DNA of 17,735 nt from assembly GCA_015489185.1 (NCBI GenBank), contig WGAE01000022.1:1-17735 (forward strand). The letters run 5' to 3'. Origin of the DNA: Campylobacterales bacterium (GTDB lineage: Bacteria; Campylobacterota; Campylobacteria; Campylobacterales; QNZT01). Each line of letters begins with the position of its first letter. Position 1 is the first letter of the stretch. The notes under the pieces were generated by a model. The model searched no databases, was not told the DNA's origin, and saw nothing but the letters and a program-made list of their open reading frames with translations. This document shows, one piece after another, positions 7,540 to 13,863 of the stretch. The translations under genes and the position numbers were made by a program.

Positions 7540-8283
7540 TCATAACTCCTTAAATTTTAGACGTATTTTATGCAACTCTTCCTTAAAAAAGGTGCACCAC
7601 TTTTGCACCTTTTCAGGATCGGTGTCAGCGAGGTAAATTTCGGCGCTGCGACGCTCGCCGTCAAAAGCGGGCAGACATGAAAGCTCCAGATCTTCGGGAA
7701 GCTGTTCCATGATGTCGATCAACATCGCTTCACTTCCTTCGACAACAAAATTACAACTATATTTACGCACATTTTTCGCATAGAACCTATCAAGCACCCC
7801 TCCGATCATCGGATGTGCCATCTCGGGAAACCCGGGTACAAAGAAAAAACGATCTTCGAGTTGAAAACCTGGCATTTTATTGACGGGGTTTTCGATCAGC
7901 TTCGCACCTCTCGGCAAATCCGCCATTCTGATCGGATGAGGATACGCCCGTTCTCCAAGGCGTGCCAATATGATACGTTCAGCCCCTTTGTGACGCACGG
8001 GTGCTTCCCCCGTAAAAGCTTTTGCTGCCACTTCACGTGTAAAATCGTCGGGTGTCGATCCGATCCCCCCGAATGAAAACATGACTGCATGCGAATCCGC
8101 TTTGACCAGGTTGTAGACATTTTCAAGCAAAATTTTGTCATCTTTGACGATAAAAGAAGCTTTATGCTCCCACCCTCTTTTGCGCAATGTTTCGGTTACA
8201 AATGAAAAATGGCTATCTTTTCTGCGACCGTTCAAAAGTTCCGTACCGATAATGACACTGTAAAAAACCGGTTTTTCGACCAT
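7540..8283 (-). CDS. CinA N-terminal-type (MoaB/Mog-fold) molybdopterin-binding-like protein
   Basis: 247-residue protein of the CinA N-terminal family (MoCF_biosynth fold, COG1058). The family core is visible: IIGTELLNGRRKDSH (11-25), FSFGGIGSTPDDFTREVAAK (69-88) and the proline-rich KMPGFQLEDRFFFVPGFP (135-152). It lacks the C-terminal nicotinamide-nucleotide amidase domain of full CinA, so deamidase activity is not expected. Stand-alone relatives are annotated loosely as molybdopterin-binding or competence-damage proteins, and some CinA N-domains act as ADP-ribose pyrophosphatases. The true substrate cannot be told here. The ATG start has a strong GGAGGAATCA ribosome site. Its stop directly abuts the ppa start, so the pair is an operon. 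A link to pyrophosphate metabolism is only suggested by this. Confidence 0.85.
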   Translation of the reverse strand: MVEKPVFYSVIIGTELLNGRRKDSHFSFVTETLRKRGWEHKASFIVKDDKILLENVYNLVKADSHAVMFSFGGIGSTPDDFTREVAAKAFTGEAPVRHKGAERIILARLGERAYPHPIRMADLPRGAKLIENPVNKMPGFQLEDRFFFVPGFPEMAHPMIGGVLDRFYAKNVRKYSCNFVVEGSEAMLIDIMEQLPEDLELSCLPAFDGERRSAEIYLADTDPEKVQKWCTFFKEELHKIRLKFKEL

Positions 8284-8311
8284 TGATTCCTCCCCTCTTC
8301 ATGACAAGTTA

Positions 8312-8333
8312 CGTAAATATTTCGCGTAAATAT
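8312..8333. repeat. Two direct copies of CGTAAATAT spaced 13 bases
   Basis: CGTAAATAT occurs at 8312-8320 and 8325-8333 in the 87-base divergent region between the CinA-like gene and the plus-strand hypothetical gene. The surrounding bases also match partly, giving about 13-base tandem units. It could be a binding site for a regulator acting on either gene; this is inference. Confidence 0.4.
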
Positions 8334-8370
8334 CCGATATGGGATTATATCCTATTTTGTAAGGCGATCG

Positions 8371-8856
8371 ATGTGGAAATATATTTTGATCCTGCTCTTT
8401 CTCATTCTGGCAATACGTGAAATCAACCTCATGAACCAGAGCCTCTATGTCACCCCTGACAACAAAATTGTCGTCCAGGACAAAACGACCCTGACACGGA
8501 TCAAAACACTCATCAAAGAGATCAAGAACGAAGAGTTCGTATTACCCGAACCTACCCTGCCGCCGGAACACAACGAAACAAACAAAACCGTACAGAAAGT
8601 ACAAAAACCGTCACAGAGCGCCACTTCAGAAACAAATAAAACCGTAGCGGATCACAACCGAACGCAAACAACAACCGTACAAAAGGTTGTTCCTCCCGTT
8701 TCCAAAACAGTCTCCGTACCAAGCACTACACCGAAAAAACATCCCGCACCTGTCATTCTCCCCGCGCAAAAACCTGAAAACGATTATGAAGAGCGTATTG
8801 AAAAGGCACAAGAGCGTATCGAAGCGATTCTCAAATCAATGTACCATAACCGTTAA
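8371..8856 (+). CDS. Hypothetical membrane-anchored protein with Thr/Pro-rich linker
   Basis: 161 residues, not recognised as a known family. Residues 1-20 form a strongly hydrophobic segment (WKYILILLFLILAI) with little charge before it, so it is probably a signal anchor. Residues 21-60 are a small charged region. Residues about 60-130 are a Thr/Pro/Lys-rich low-complexity linker with an echo of the same phrase (ETNKTVQKV, then ETNKTVADH and TTVQKV). The C-terminus (about 137-158) is a charged helix (ENDYEERIEKAQERIEAIL). The pattern suggests a periplasmic protein held in the inner membrane with a flexible arm and a small helical end. The ATG start follows AAGG at a suitable distance. The stop overlaps the convergent glutamine amidotransferase-like gene by four bases. 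The frame is a real gene candidate because its strand and compositional pattern are consistent throughout. Confidence 0.7.
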   Translation: MWKYILILLFLILAIREINLMNQSLYVTPDNKIVVQDKTTLTRIKTLIKEIKNEEFVLPEPTLPPEHNETNKTVQKVQKPSQSATSETNKTVADHNRTQTTTVQKVVPPVSKTVSVPSTTPKKHPAPVILPAQKPENDYEERIEKAQERIEAILKSMYHNR

Positions 8857-9536
8857 CGATGACCGGCAGCTTTTGCAGCTGCCCTGACAAATGCGGTAAA
8901 AAGTTTTCGTTGCAGATAACTTTGCGGCATATACTCCGGATGCCACTGCACCCCCAGTAAAAAGGGATAGTCGATATGTTCAATCTCCTGCACAATACCG
9001 TTTTCATCCCACGCGCCGATACGCAACCTTTTCCCCAACTTCTCAACCGCCTGATGGTGCAGACTGTTGACTTCGGTTTTACGGATATGCCAGATGCTGT
9101 ATAAAAGTGTATGCGGTCGAATATAGATCGTTTTGTAGGGAAATACCGATCGCTGGTGCAAATGGGGAAGATCGAGATCGAAAATATGTTGATTGAGCGT
9201 CCCTTTGAAAAAGACATTCAACATCTGCATCCCGCGGCAGATACCCATCAGGGGAATTTTACGTCGATAGGCACCTTCAATCAGTTTCCATTCAAGTCTA
9301 TCACGTTTGCGATCGATATGCACCGTCTTCGGATGTCGTCTTTTTCCGTAAAGTCTGGGGTCAATATCGGAACCACCGCCGATGATCAAACCGTCGAGTT
9401 TTACGACATCAAAAGGATGCGACGGCGTGATGCGTACCGCCCGCGCTTCGGCGAAGAAAAGCATCATCCGTGTAAAATTCCAGGCTGTAAACCCTCCGTG
9501 ATCGGGTCCCGTCACACCGATCAAAGGCTTTTTCAC
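8853..9536 (-). CDS. Class I glutamine amidotransferase-like / gamma-glutamyl hydrolase family (peptidase C26)
   Basis: 227-residue enzyme of the peptidase C26 family (gamma-Glu-GABA hydrolase PuuD-like), which cleaves gamma-glutamyl amide bonds. The catalytic triad is visible: Cys100 in GICRGMQMLN, and His199 and Glu201 in GVQWHPEYM. IIGGGSDIDPRLYG and VNSLHHQAVEKLG are also family hallmarks. I place the start at GTG 9534-9536: GGAG lies five bases upstream, and its GTGA overlaps the amidoligase stop by four bases, a classic coupled junction. An ATG at 9551 would add five residues but has a poor ribosome site. It is the last gene of a three-gene minus-strand operon. The partner amidoligase suggests it acts on the amide bond that enzyme makes, rather than on GABA catabolism; no other putrescine genes are present. 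Confidence 0.9.
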   Translation of the reverse strand: MKKPLIGVTGPDHGGFTAWNFTRMMLFFAEARAVRITPSHPFDVVKLDGLIIGGGSDIDPRLYGKRRHPKTVHIDRKRDRLEWKLIEGAYRRKIPLMGICRGMQMLNVFFKGTLNQHIFDLDLPHLHQRSVFPYKTIYIRPHTLLYSIWHIRKTEVNSLHHQAVEKLGKRLRIGAWDENGIVQEIEHIDYPFLLGVQWHPEYMPQSYLQRKLFTAFVRAAAKAAGHR

Positions 9537-10540
9537 TTCTGCTCCAGCCATTTTTCTATCTTCTCTGCCCAGTTCTCCTCGAATATCGAAAAGGGATCTG
9601 CCAGATATTCGGCATATTGCCGGGAGAGACGTGAAAGTGTTTCTCGCTCTTCGGCAAGCTTCTCCACTTCAACCCAACGGTTCCATGCATGAGCGAGATT
9701 ATGCGATTCACTGTCGATCCGTGAATCCGGCAAACGATAGTGAAAGGTGGGACGGGCACGTACCCGCGGATCGTCGATGACCTTACGCACCCGTTCATGG
9801 TCGACCCAGCTCAAAAGCGGCAACAGATCGAGTGCCCGGTTTCGTGTCGGGTTAAAACGCAGATAATCATCGATAAAACTCCCCCAGTCGGGATGATAGG
9901 AGGGATCAAGCACCATCAGTACATAATCGTCATCAAACGGCGTAATATAGGTCGTCAAACGTCGGGTAAAGTCGGTCTTGCTTGTATAAACCAGCCACTC
10001 ATACAAAACAAAAAATGCACGCAGATAATCGACCACCGTTTCGACTTCGAAATCGGGTACTTCAGGATTGATATGAATACCGAAAGCGTAAAAAAGAGAC
10101 GCATCGGTCCCACGCGCCCCCTCTTTACGTAACAATGCTTCGAGACGATCAAGCACCTCAAGTTTCGTCACCGGAATCGGAGGGGTGGCAATTTCATACG
10201 GTACGACCGTCTCACTCACTGTTGCGATGAACGATTCGATTTGACGAATCAACTGCAGGTCGCTTTCGTCGTACAGACCAAGCTCTTCAAGGAGTTCTCG
10301 CAACAGCTCCTCTTTGAGAAAACGGAAGTCGAGTTCAATACCGAACGTCCCGTACGATGTCTGACGGATTTTGTAATGGTAAGGGGTAATCTCCTCTTTT
10401 TGACCACCGCAACATTCCGTCACGATGCGGGCAATCGCATCGAGTTTTAAGCCCGTAAATTCGATCTCAAACCCCGCTTTGCGAATTTCGCCGTTGCGTT
10501 TTTGCAAGCGCGGAGGCAGCCGGAAATCATCACTGATCAA
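9533..10540 (-). CDS. Amidoligase family protein (Amidoligase_2, GCS2-like fold)
   Basis: About 335-residue protein of the Amidoligase_2 family, predicted ATP-dependent COOH-NH2 ligases of the glutamine-synthetase/glutamate-cysteine-ligase fold. Recognisable features: the N-terminal phrase LPPRLQK...IRKAGFEIEFTG (metal-binding EIE strand), TPPIPVTKLEVLDRLEALL, LFYAFGIHINPEV (active-site HIN strand), FNPTRNRALDLLPLL and the terminal SHNLAHAWNRWVEVE. No reaction has been shown for close relatives as far as I know. I choose the TTG at 10538-10540, which has GGGAG seven bases upstream and gives the usual family N-terminus; an earlier TTG at 10564 adds eight residues of unlikely sequence. The start overlaps the upstream small gene by 11 bases and the stop overlaps the hydrolase start, so all three are translated as a unit. 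The acceptor and donor substrates are unknown. Confidence 0.85.
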   Translation of the reverse strand: MISDDFRLPPRLQKRNGEIRKAGFEIEFTGLKLDAIARIVTECCGGQKEEITPYHYKIRQTSYGTFGIELDFRFLKEELLRELLEELGLYDESDLQLIRQIESFIATVSETVVPYEIATPPIPVTKLEVLDRLEALLRKEGARGTDASLFYAFGIHINPEVPDFEVETVVDYLRAFFVLYEWLVYTSKTDFTRRLTTYITPFDDDYVLMVLDPSYHPDWGSFIDDYLRFNPTRNRALDLLPLLSWVDHERVRKVIDDPRVRARPTFHYRLPDSRIDSESHNLAHAWNRWVEVEKLAEERETLSRLSRQYAEYLADPFSIFEENWAEKIEKWLEQK

Positions 10541-10922
10541 ACAACAACTCCCGCACCTTTTCAAAAATACAGTAATCCTCTTCCTTGCACTTGTCGACCA
10601 TGATGAAACGGTTGAGCATACGCATAAATTCCATCATTTTGACTTTGTCATCTCCAAGCTCCTCTTTGACGATGCGCGTATATTTTTCGATATTGCTTTT
10701 AAGATTTGCCTGTGTAACGGAGGAGAGCTTCTCTTTGTCAATACCTGCATCATTTTGCAACAGCGTACAAAACTCCTGCAACTCCTCTTTCTGCTGCGCA
10801 CTGTCCAGATGCAGAATATTGCACAAAATCGCCGCGGTCGCCTCTTTGAACCTCTCCGGATGCGCTACATCGAAGATCGATCCCTCATTCCCAATCGAAT
10901 CGTACCACTGTCGTACCGTCAT
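10530..10922 (-). CDS. Small helical protein, weakly TerB-like; first gene of amidoligase operon
   Basis: 130 residues, cytoplasmic, predicted mostly alpha-helical and acidic, without membrane or signal segments. I do not recognise it with certainty. The arrangement of two helical halves, each with a short Asp/Glu-rich turn (LHLDSAQQKEELQEF at about 37-51, and FIMVDKCKEEDYCIF at 106-120), recalls TerB-like helical proteins, but the fit is weak. Four cysteines are spread along it. The ATG start has a very strong GGAAGGAGGAGTTC ribosome site, and a TGTTATAAT promoter box lies 28 bases upstream, so this gene opens the operon. Its stop lies inside the first codons of the amidoligase. It is probably an accessory or substrate-binding partner of that enzyme; this is inferred from the overlap only. 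Confidence 0.7.
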   Translation of the reverse strand: MTVRQWYDSIGNEGSIFDVAHPERFKEATAAILCNILHLDSAQQKEELQEFCTLLQNDAGIDKEKLSSVTQANLKSNIEKYTRIVKEELGDDKVKMMEFMRMLNRFIMVDKCKEEDYCIFEKVRELLFDQ

Positions 10923-10949
10923 GAACTCCTCCTTCCATTAGCGTAAATA

Positions 10950-10958
10950 ATTATAACA
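10950..10958 (-). promoter_or_regulatory. Extended -10 promoter of the amidoligase operon
   Basis: TGT-TATAAT on the minus strand with TTTTTT about ten bases upstream and no clear -35, the usual Campylobacterota form. The transcript would start near 10943, about 20 bases before the ATG. The operon is therefore expressed separately from adk. Confidence 0.65.
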
Positions 10959-10999
10959 TAATATGAAAAAATCGAGTCCCATGAAACAGTGTTTATTTC

Positions 11000-11090
11000 A
11001 CTCAAGCGAGTTACCATTTGTCGCTTCGCGAACACATCAAAACCGCACTAAAAAGTGCAAACGCAAGCGCCCCTTCGGGGTTGGATGCAC
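11000..11090. other. Cluster of short hairpins between adk and the amidoligase operon
   Basis: Four small inverted repeats follow each other: ACTC-AAGC-GAGT (11000-11011), TCGC-TTC-GCGA (11021-11031), GCACT-AAAA-AGTGC (11045-11058) and CCCC-TTC-GGGG (11070-11080). An outer GTGCA/TGCAC pair (11055-11059 with 11086-11090) encloses the last. No reading frame makes sense here. It may be a structured RNA or a set of transcript-end signals; the strand is unclear. Confidence 0.35.
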
Positions 11091-11120
11091 TGAGTATTTG
11101 AAAAGATGTAAAGAAGAGCC

Positions 11121-11150
11121 GATCGGAAACGCAAACGCTTCCGACCGATC
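11121..11150 (-). terminator. Probable adk terminator
   Basis: Starting three bases beyond the adk stop, an inverted repeat can pair as GATCGG/CCGATC or TCGGAA/TTCCGA. On the minus strand it is followed by a pyrimidine-rich GGCTCTTCTTTACATCTTTT. It is imperfect as an intrinsic terminator but correctly placed to end the aspS-adk transcript. Confidence 0.5.
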
Positions 11151-11153
11151 AAA

Positions 11154-11726
11154 TTATGAGAGTTTGCTTTGAATAAAACGATCCATTTCGTCGACGATCT
11201 CTTCGATCGTCCCTTCACCGCTGATCCTTTTGAGCAACCCTTTTTCACTGTAAAATTTCTCGATCGCTTCGAGGGGCTCTTTGTAGACTTTCATGCGGTT
11301 ATTGAAGACTTCTACGTTATCGTCGGCACCGCGTCCGCGTCCAAGCACACGCTCACGCGCCGTCTCTTCACTCACCTCCACTTCGATAACCGCTTCGAGT
11401 TTGACATCTTTCTCATTTTGCAGATACTTGTCAAGTTCTTCCATCTGTTCGACACTTCTGGGATACCCGTCTATGACCACCACATCGGTCGGGGCTTTTT
11501 TGATTGCGTTGACAATCGTCTCGATCACAATGTCGATCGGCACGAGATTCCCTTTGTCGATGTAAGACTGGATCAATTTTCCGCGTTCACTTCCGCTGGC
11601 AACTTCCGCACGAAACATATCTCCGGTAGAATAGTGCGTGATATTTTCATGTCGCTCGGCGATCAGTTCCGCATCGGTCGTTTTACCGCTGCCCGGTGCT
11701 CCGATAATCAAAAACAGTTTTTTCAT
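11154..11726 (-). CDS. adk: Adenylate kinase
   Basis: 190-residue adenylate kinase that interconverts ATP + AMP and 2 ADP in the cytoplasm. The P-loop GAPGSGKTT (9-17, Lys15) opens the protein. HYSTGDMFR (31-39) and IDGYPRS (85-91) give the AMP-site and catalytic arginines (Arg39, Arg90), and GRGRGADDN (129-137) is the lid. The lid is the short form without the zinc or beta-sheet insert, hence 190 rather than about 214 residues, as in Helicobacter and Campylobacter. The start is the ATG at 11724-11726: AGGAG lies seven bases upstream, and the upstream in-frame extension into aspS codes nothing family-like. Its ATG overlaps the aspS stop as ATGA, so translation is coupled to aspS. Confidence 0.96.
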   Translation of the reverse strand: MKKLFLIIGAPGSGKTTDAELIAERHENITHYSTGDMFRAEVASGSERGKLIQSYIDKGNLVPIDIVIETIVNAIKKAPTDVVVIDGYPRSVEQMEELDKYLQNEKDVKLEAVIEVEVSEETARERVLGRGRGADDNVEVFNNRMKVYKEPLEAIEKFYSEKGLLKRISGEGTIEEIVDEMDRFIQSKLS

Positions 11727-13486
11727 GTATGCTCCTGTGTTTTTCTTTTTTCTCTGATACGAATATGCAACTCTTTGAGTTGTTCCGGATCGACCGGACT
11801 CGGCGCTTGTGTTAGCAGACACTGCGCGCTTTGTGTTTTCGGGAAGGCGATCACGTCACGGATCGAACTGTTTTTGGTAATCAGCATAATGAGCCTGTCC
11901 AGTCCAAACGCCAACCCCGCGTGCGGCGGCGCACCGTACTTGAGCGCTTCGATAAGAAAACCGAACTTCTCTTCCGCCTCTTCATCGCTGATGCCGAGGA
12001 GTTTAAAAACTTCCTGCTGAATTTCGGGTTTGTGAATACGCACACTTCCCCCGCCCAGTTCCACACCGTTGAGGACAATATCGTACGCGATCGATTCGAT
12101 CTCCTCGATATACTCTTTGTCGAGATCTTTGGGCATTGTAAACGGATGATGCAACGCTTTGACTTTCCCATCTTCCACTTCGAACATCGGGAAGTCAACC
12201 ACCCAGACAAACTCGAACACATCTTCCGGAATAATTCCCATCAACTCCGCAAGATAGATACGAAAACGCCCCATATAGTCAAGTACAAGCTTCTTCTCGC
12301 CCGCACCGAAGAAGACCACATCGCCGACTTTCAGATCCGTCACTTTGATGATTTCATCCAAATCTTCCTGCGTGAAGAACTTCGTCAGCGGACCTTTCAA
12401 GCCCTCCTCTTTCATCTGAAAATACCCCAGACCGCTCGCACCGAATTTTCGGACATAATCCTCAAACCCTTTCATCTGCCGTTTGGAGAAGATATTGTCT
12501 CCGTTAGGTACTTTCAGCGCTTTGATACGGTTGTGATGTTTATCTTTTGCGATCGTGGAGAAGATCTCGTTATCGCATCGTTCAAAAATATCGATGACAT
12601 CCACCATCGCCAGGTCGTAGCGCAGATCGGGCTTGTCCGTACCGTACTTCTCCATCGCCTCTTTGTAGGTAATACGATTAAACGGCGTCTGAATCGTATG
12701 CCCGCATGCGGCGAACACCGCTTTGAGCATATCTTCGGAGACTTTGATCACATCTTCCTGACCGGCAAAACTCATCTCCAGATCAATCTGGGTAAATTCG
12801 GGTTGTCTGTCGGCGCGCAAATCTTCATCGCGAAAACATTTCGCAATCTGAAAATAACGATCAAATCCCGCAACCATCAATAACTGTTTAAACAGTTGAG
12901 GAGACTGTGGCAGTGCGTAAAATTCCCCCTGATGTACCCGACTCGGGACCAGATAGTCTCTCGCACCTTCTGGGGTAGATTTGGTCAAAACGGGAGTTTC
13001 GACTTCCAGAAAACCGTTTGCGTCCAACACGTTACGTGCCGCGATTGTCGCTTTGGAACGCAGCAAAAAGGTTTCATAAGAGCTCTTTTTACGCAAATCG
13101 AGATAACGGTATTTGAGTCGAATCTCTTCTCCGACATTCGGATCATTGATGACAAACGGCAACGGTTCGCTTCTGTTCTCGATCGTCAAATCATCGACAA
13201 CCACTTCGATCTTTCCGGTCTTCAGGTTCGGATTTTCAAGTCCTTCACCCCGTGCCCGTACCTTTCCCCGGGCGACCAGTACAAACTCATCCCGCACTTT
13301 GCTCGCAACCGTATGCGCTTCCGTACTGTCAGCCGGATCGCATACCAGTTGAATCAATCCGCTCTTATCACGCAGATCGATAAAAATGACACCGCCGTGA
13401 TCCCTGTAGCTGTTCGCCCAGCCGCAGAGCACCACTTCCTGTCCGATTGCACTCTCATCCAGTTCGGCACAATAATGTGTTCTCAA
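11723..13486 (-). CDS. aspS: Aspartyl-tRNA synthetase, probably non-discriminating
   Basis: 587-residue class IIb synthetase that charges tRNA with aspartate. Order: N-terminal OB-fold anticodon domain (about 1-105), class II core with GARDYLVPSR (174-183), motif 2 FRDEDLRADRQPEFTQ (218-233), a bacterial GAD insertion, and motif 3 GLAFGLDRL near residue 528. His30 (RDHGGVIF) and Gly82 (GEGLENPN) are the residues linked in Pseudomonas to recognition of both tRNA-Asp and tRNA-Asn. The enzyme probably also makes Asp-tRNA-Asn for GatCAB, as in Helicobacter pylori. The start is TTG at 13484-13486 with AGGAT upstream and gives the standard MRTHYC N-terminus. It heads the aspS-adk operon; a TTGACT/TATAAT promoter lies about 50 bases upstream. 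Confidence 0.96.
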   Translation of the reverse strand: MRTHYCAELDESAIGQEVVLCGWANSYRDHGGVIFIDLRDKSGLIQLVCDPADSTEAHTVASKVRDEFVLVARGKVRARGEGLENPNLKTGKIEVVVDDLTIENRSEPLPFVINDPNVGEEIRLKYRYLDLRKKSSYETFLLRSKATIAARNVLDANGFLEVETPVLTKSTPEGARDYLVPSRVHQGEFYALPQSPQLFKQLLMVAGFDRYFQIAKCFRDEDLRADRQPEFTQIDLEMSFAGQEDVIKVSEDMLKAVFAACGHTIQTPFNRITYKEAMEKYGTDKPDLRYDLAMVDVIDIFERCDNEIFSTIAKDKHHNRIKALKVPNGDNIFSKRQMKGFEDYVRKFGASGLGYFQMKEEGLKGPLTKFFTQEDLDEIIKVTDLKVGDVVFFGAGEKKLVLDYMGRFRIYLAELMGIIPEDVFEFVWVVDFPMFEVEDGKVKALHHPFTMPKDLDKEYIEEIESIAYDIVLNGVELGGGSVRIHKPEIQQEVFKLLGISDEEAEEKFGFLIEALKYGAPPHAGLAFGLDRLIMLITKNSSIRDVIAFPKTQSAQCLLTQAPSPVDPEQLKELHIRIREKRKTQEHT

Positions 13487-13537
13487 TGCTGTATCCTGTT
13501 ACTTTATGATTTAATGAAATTCTCTTTAAAACCGCCA

Positions 13538-13568
13538 ATTATATCGTATTTAGCTGAAGTGGAGTCAA
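13538..13568 (-). promoter_or_regulatory. aspS-adk promoter
   Basis: TTGACT (13563-13568) and TATAAT (13538-13543) on the minus strand are 19 bases apart. The transcript would start near 13531, leaving a leader of about 45 bases. The -35 begins just three bases from the strong stem-loop at 13572-13600. Confidence 0.6.
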
Positions 13569-13571
13569 ACC

Positions 13572-13600
13572 GTTGCCGCGAAACCAAATTTCGCGGCAAC
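13572..13600. other. Perfect 12-bp inverted repeat
   Basis: GTTGCCGCGAAA and its exact complement TTTCGCGGCAAC are separated by five bases (CCAAA). Neither side is followed by a T-run, so it is not a standard terminator. It lies between the aspS -35 box (minus) and an AAGGAGG ribosome site (plus). It could block a leftward transcript from the 13768 promoter, be a protein-binding site, or control the downstream short frame. Confidence 0.55.
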
Positions 13601-13614
13601 ATCAAGGAGGTTAA

Positions 13615-13716
13615 ATGATAGTGCTGATACAAAAAAACAGGACAACGAAAAGGAGTCGGCAAAACGATGAAGTATCGCCTGACAACAGGTGTAAATTTTT
13701 GTATCTCCATGGCTGA
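13615..13716 (+). CDS. Possible 33-residue peptide (micro-ORF)
   Basis: ATG at 13615 stands four bases after AAGGAGG, a near-perfect complement of the 16S rRNA tail and the best ribosome site in the window. The frame gives MIVLIQKNRTTKRSRQ, then NDEVSPDNRCKFLYLHG: a short hydrophobic start, a strongly basic middle and a single Cys. A second ATG in another frame (13667) would give a 17-residue peptide, with AGGAG 11 bases before it. After the TGA the same frame stays open for 27 more codons to a TAA at 13798-13800. I recognise no family and see no strong plus-strand promoter. It may be a leader peptide, a small regulator or chance. Confidence 0.25.
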   Translation: MIVLIQKNRTTKRSRQNDEVSPDNRCKFLYLHG

Positions 13717-13831
13717 CTGAAGAATCACCGCACTTATCATCGGAACAATAATGCTTCCGCAAAGCATATTATAGAGAAAAAGTGTGTAGTCAATGTGTAA
13801 TAGTTTACTAATTATAAAAATGATAATTTTT

Positions 13832-13840
13832 TGCTATAAT
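13832..13840 (+). promoter_or_regulatory. Extended -10 promoter of the peptidoglycan-binding gene
   Basis: TGC-TATAAT preceded by an AT-rich tract, 23 bases upstream of the ATG; the transcript would start near 13847. There is no clear -35, as elsewhere in this window. Confidence 0.65.
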
Positions 13841-13863
13841 TTCTCTTTTTCGAGGAGGATTTT

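Larger units (their letters stand above)
13487..13863. other. 377-base intergenic region with promoters, hairpins and a possible micro-ORF
   Basis: This divergent gap between aspS and the peptidoglycan-binding gene has no convincing conventional gene. It contains the aspS promoter, a perfect 12-bp stem-loop (13572-13600), an AAGGAGG ribosome site in front of a 33-codon frame (13615-13716), a 6-bp hairpin ATGCTT/AAGCAT (13751-13767), a leftward TATAAT at 13768-13773 (TTGACT 14 bases upstream of it) and the rightward promoter of the next gene. Longer minus-strand frames through it look compositional and are not conserved-looking. Confidence 0.6.

Noticed and set aside
8853..9536. Putrescine-pathway PuuD
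   Set aside because: No puuA, puuB or puuC genes are nearby, and the gene is coupled to an amidoligase; family membership does not fix that role.
11000..11090. tRNA or known riboswitch in the adk-downstream gap
   Set aside because: No T-arm, anticodon stem or cloverleaf spacing, and no riboswitch consensus that I recognise.
11831..12883. 350-residue plus-strand frame opposite aspS (and another at 11169-12020 opposite adk/aspS)
   Set aside because: Both lie fully opposite clear housekeeping genes, have no ribosome site or domain and show shadow-type composition.
13504..13767. 87-residue and 65-residue minus-strand frames upstream of aspS as candidate genes
   Set aside because: No recognisable domain and no good ribosome site, and they run through the perfect hairpin and the aspS promoter. 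I prefer promoter/leader DNA, though a decayed gene is not excluded.
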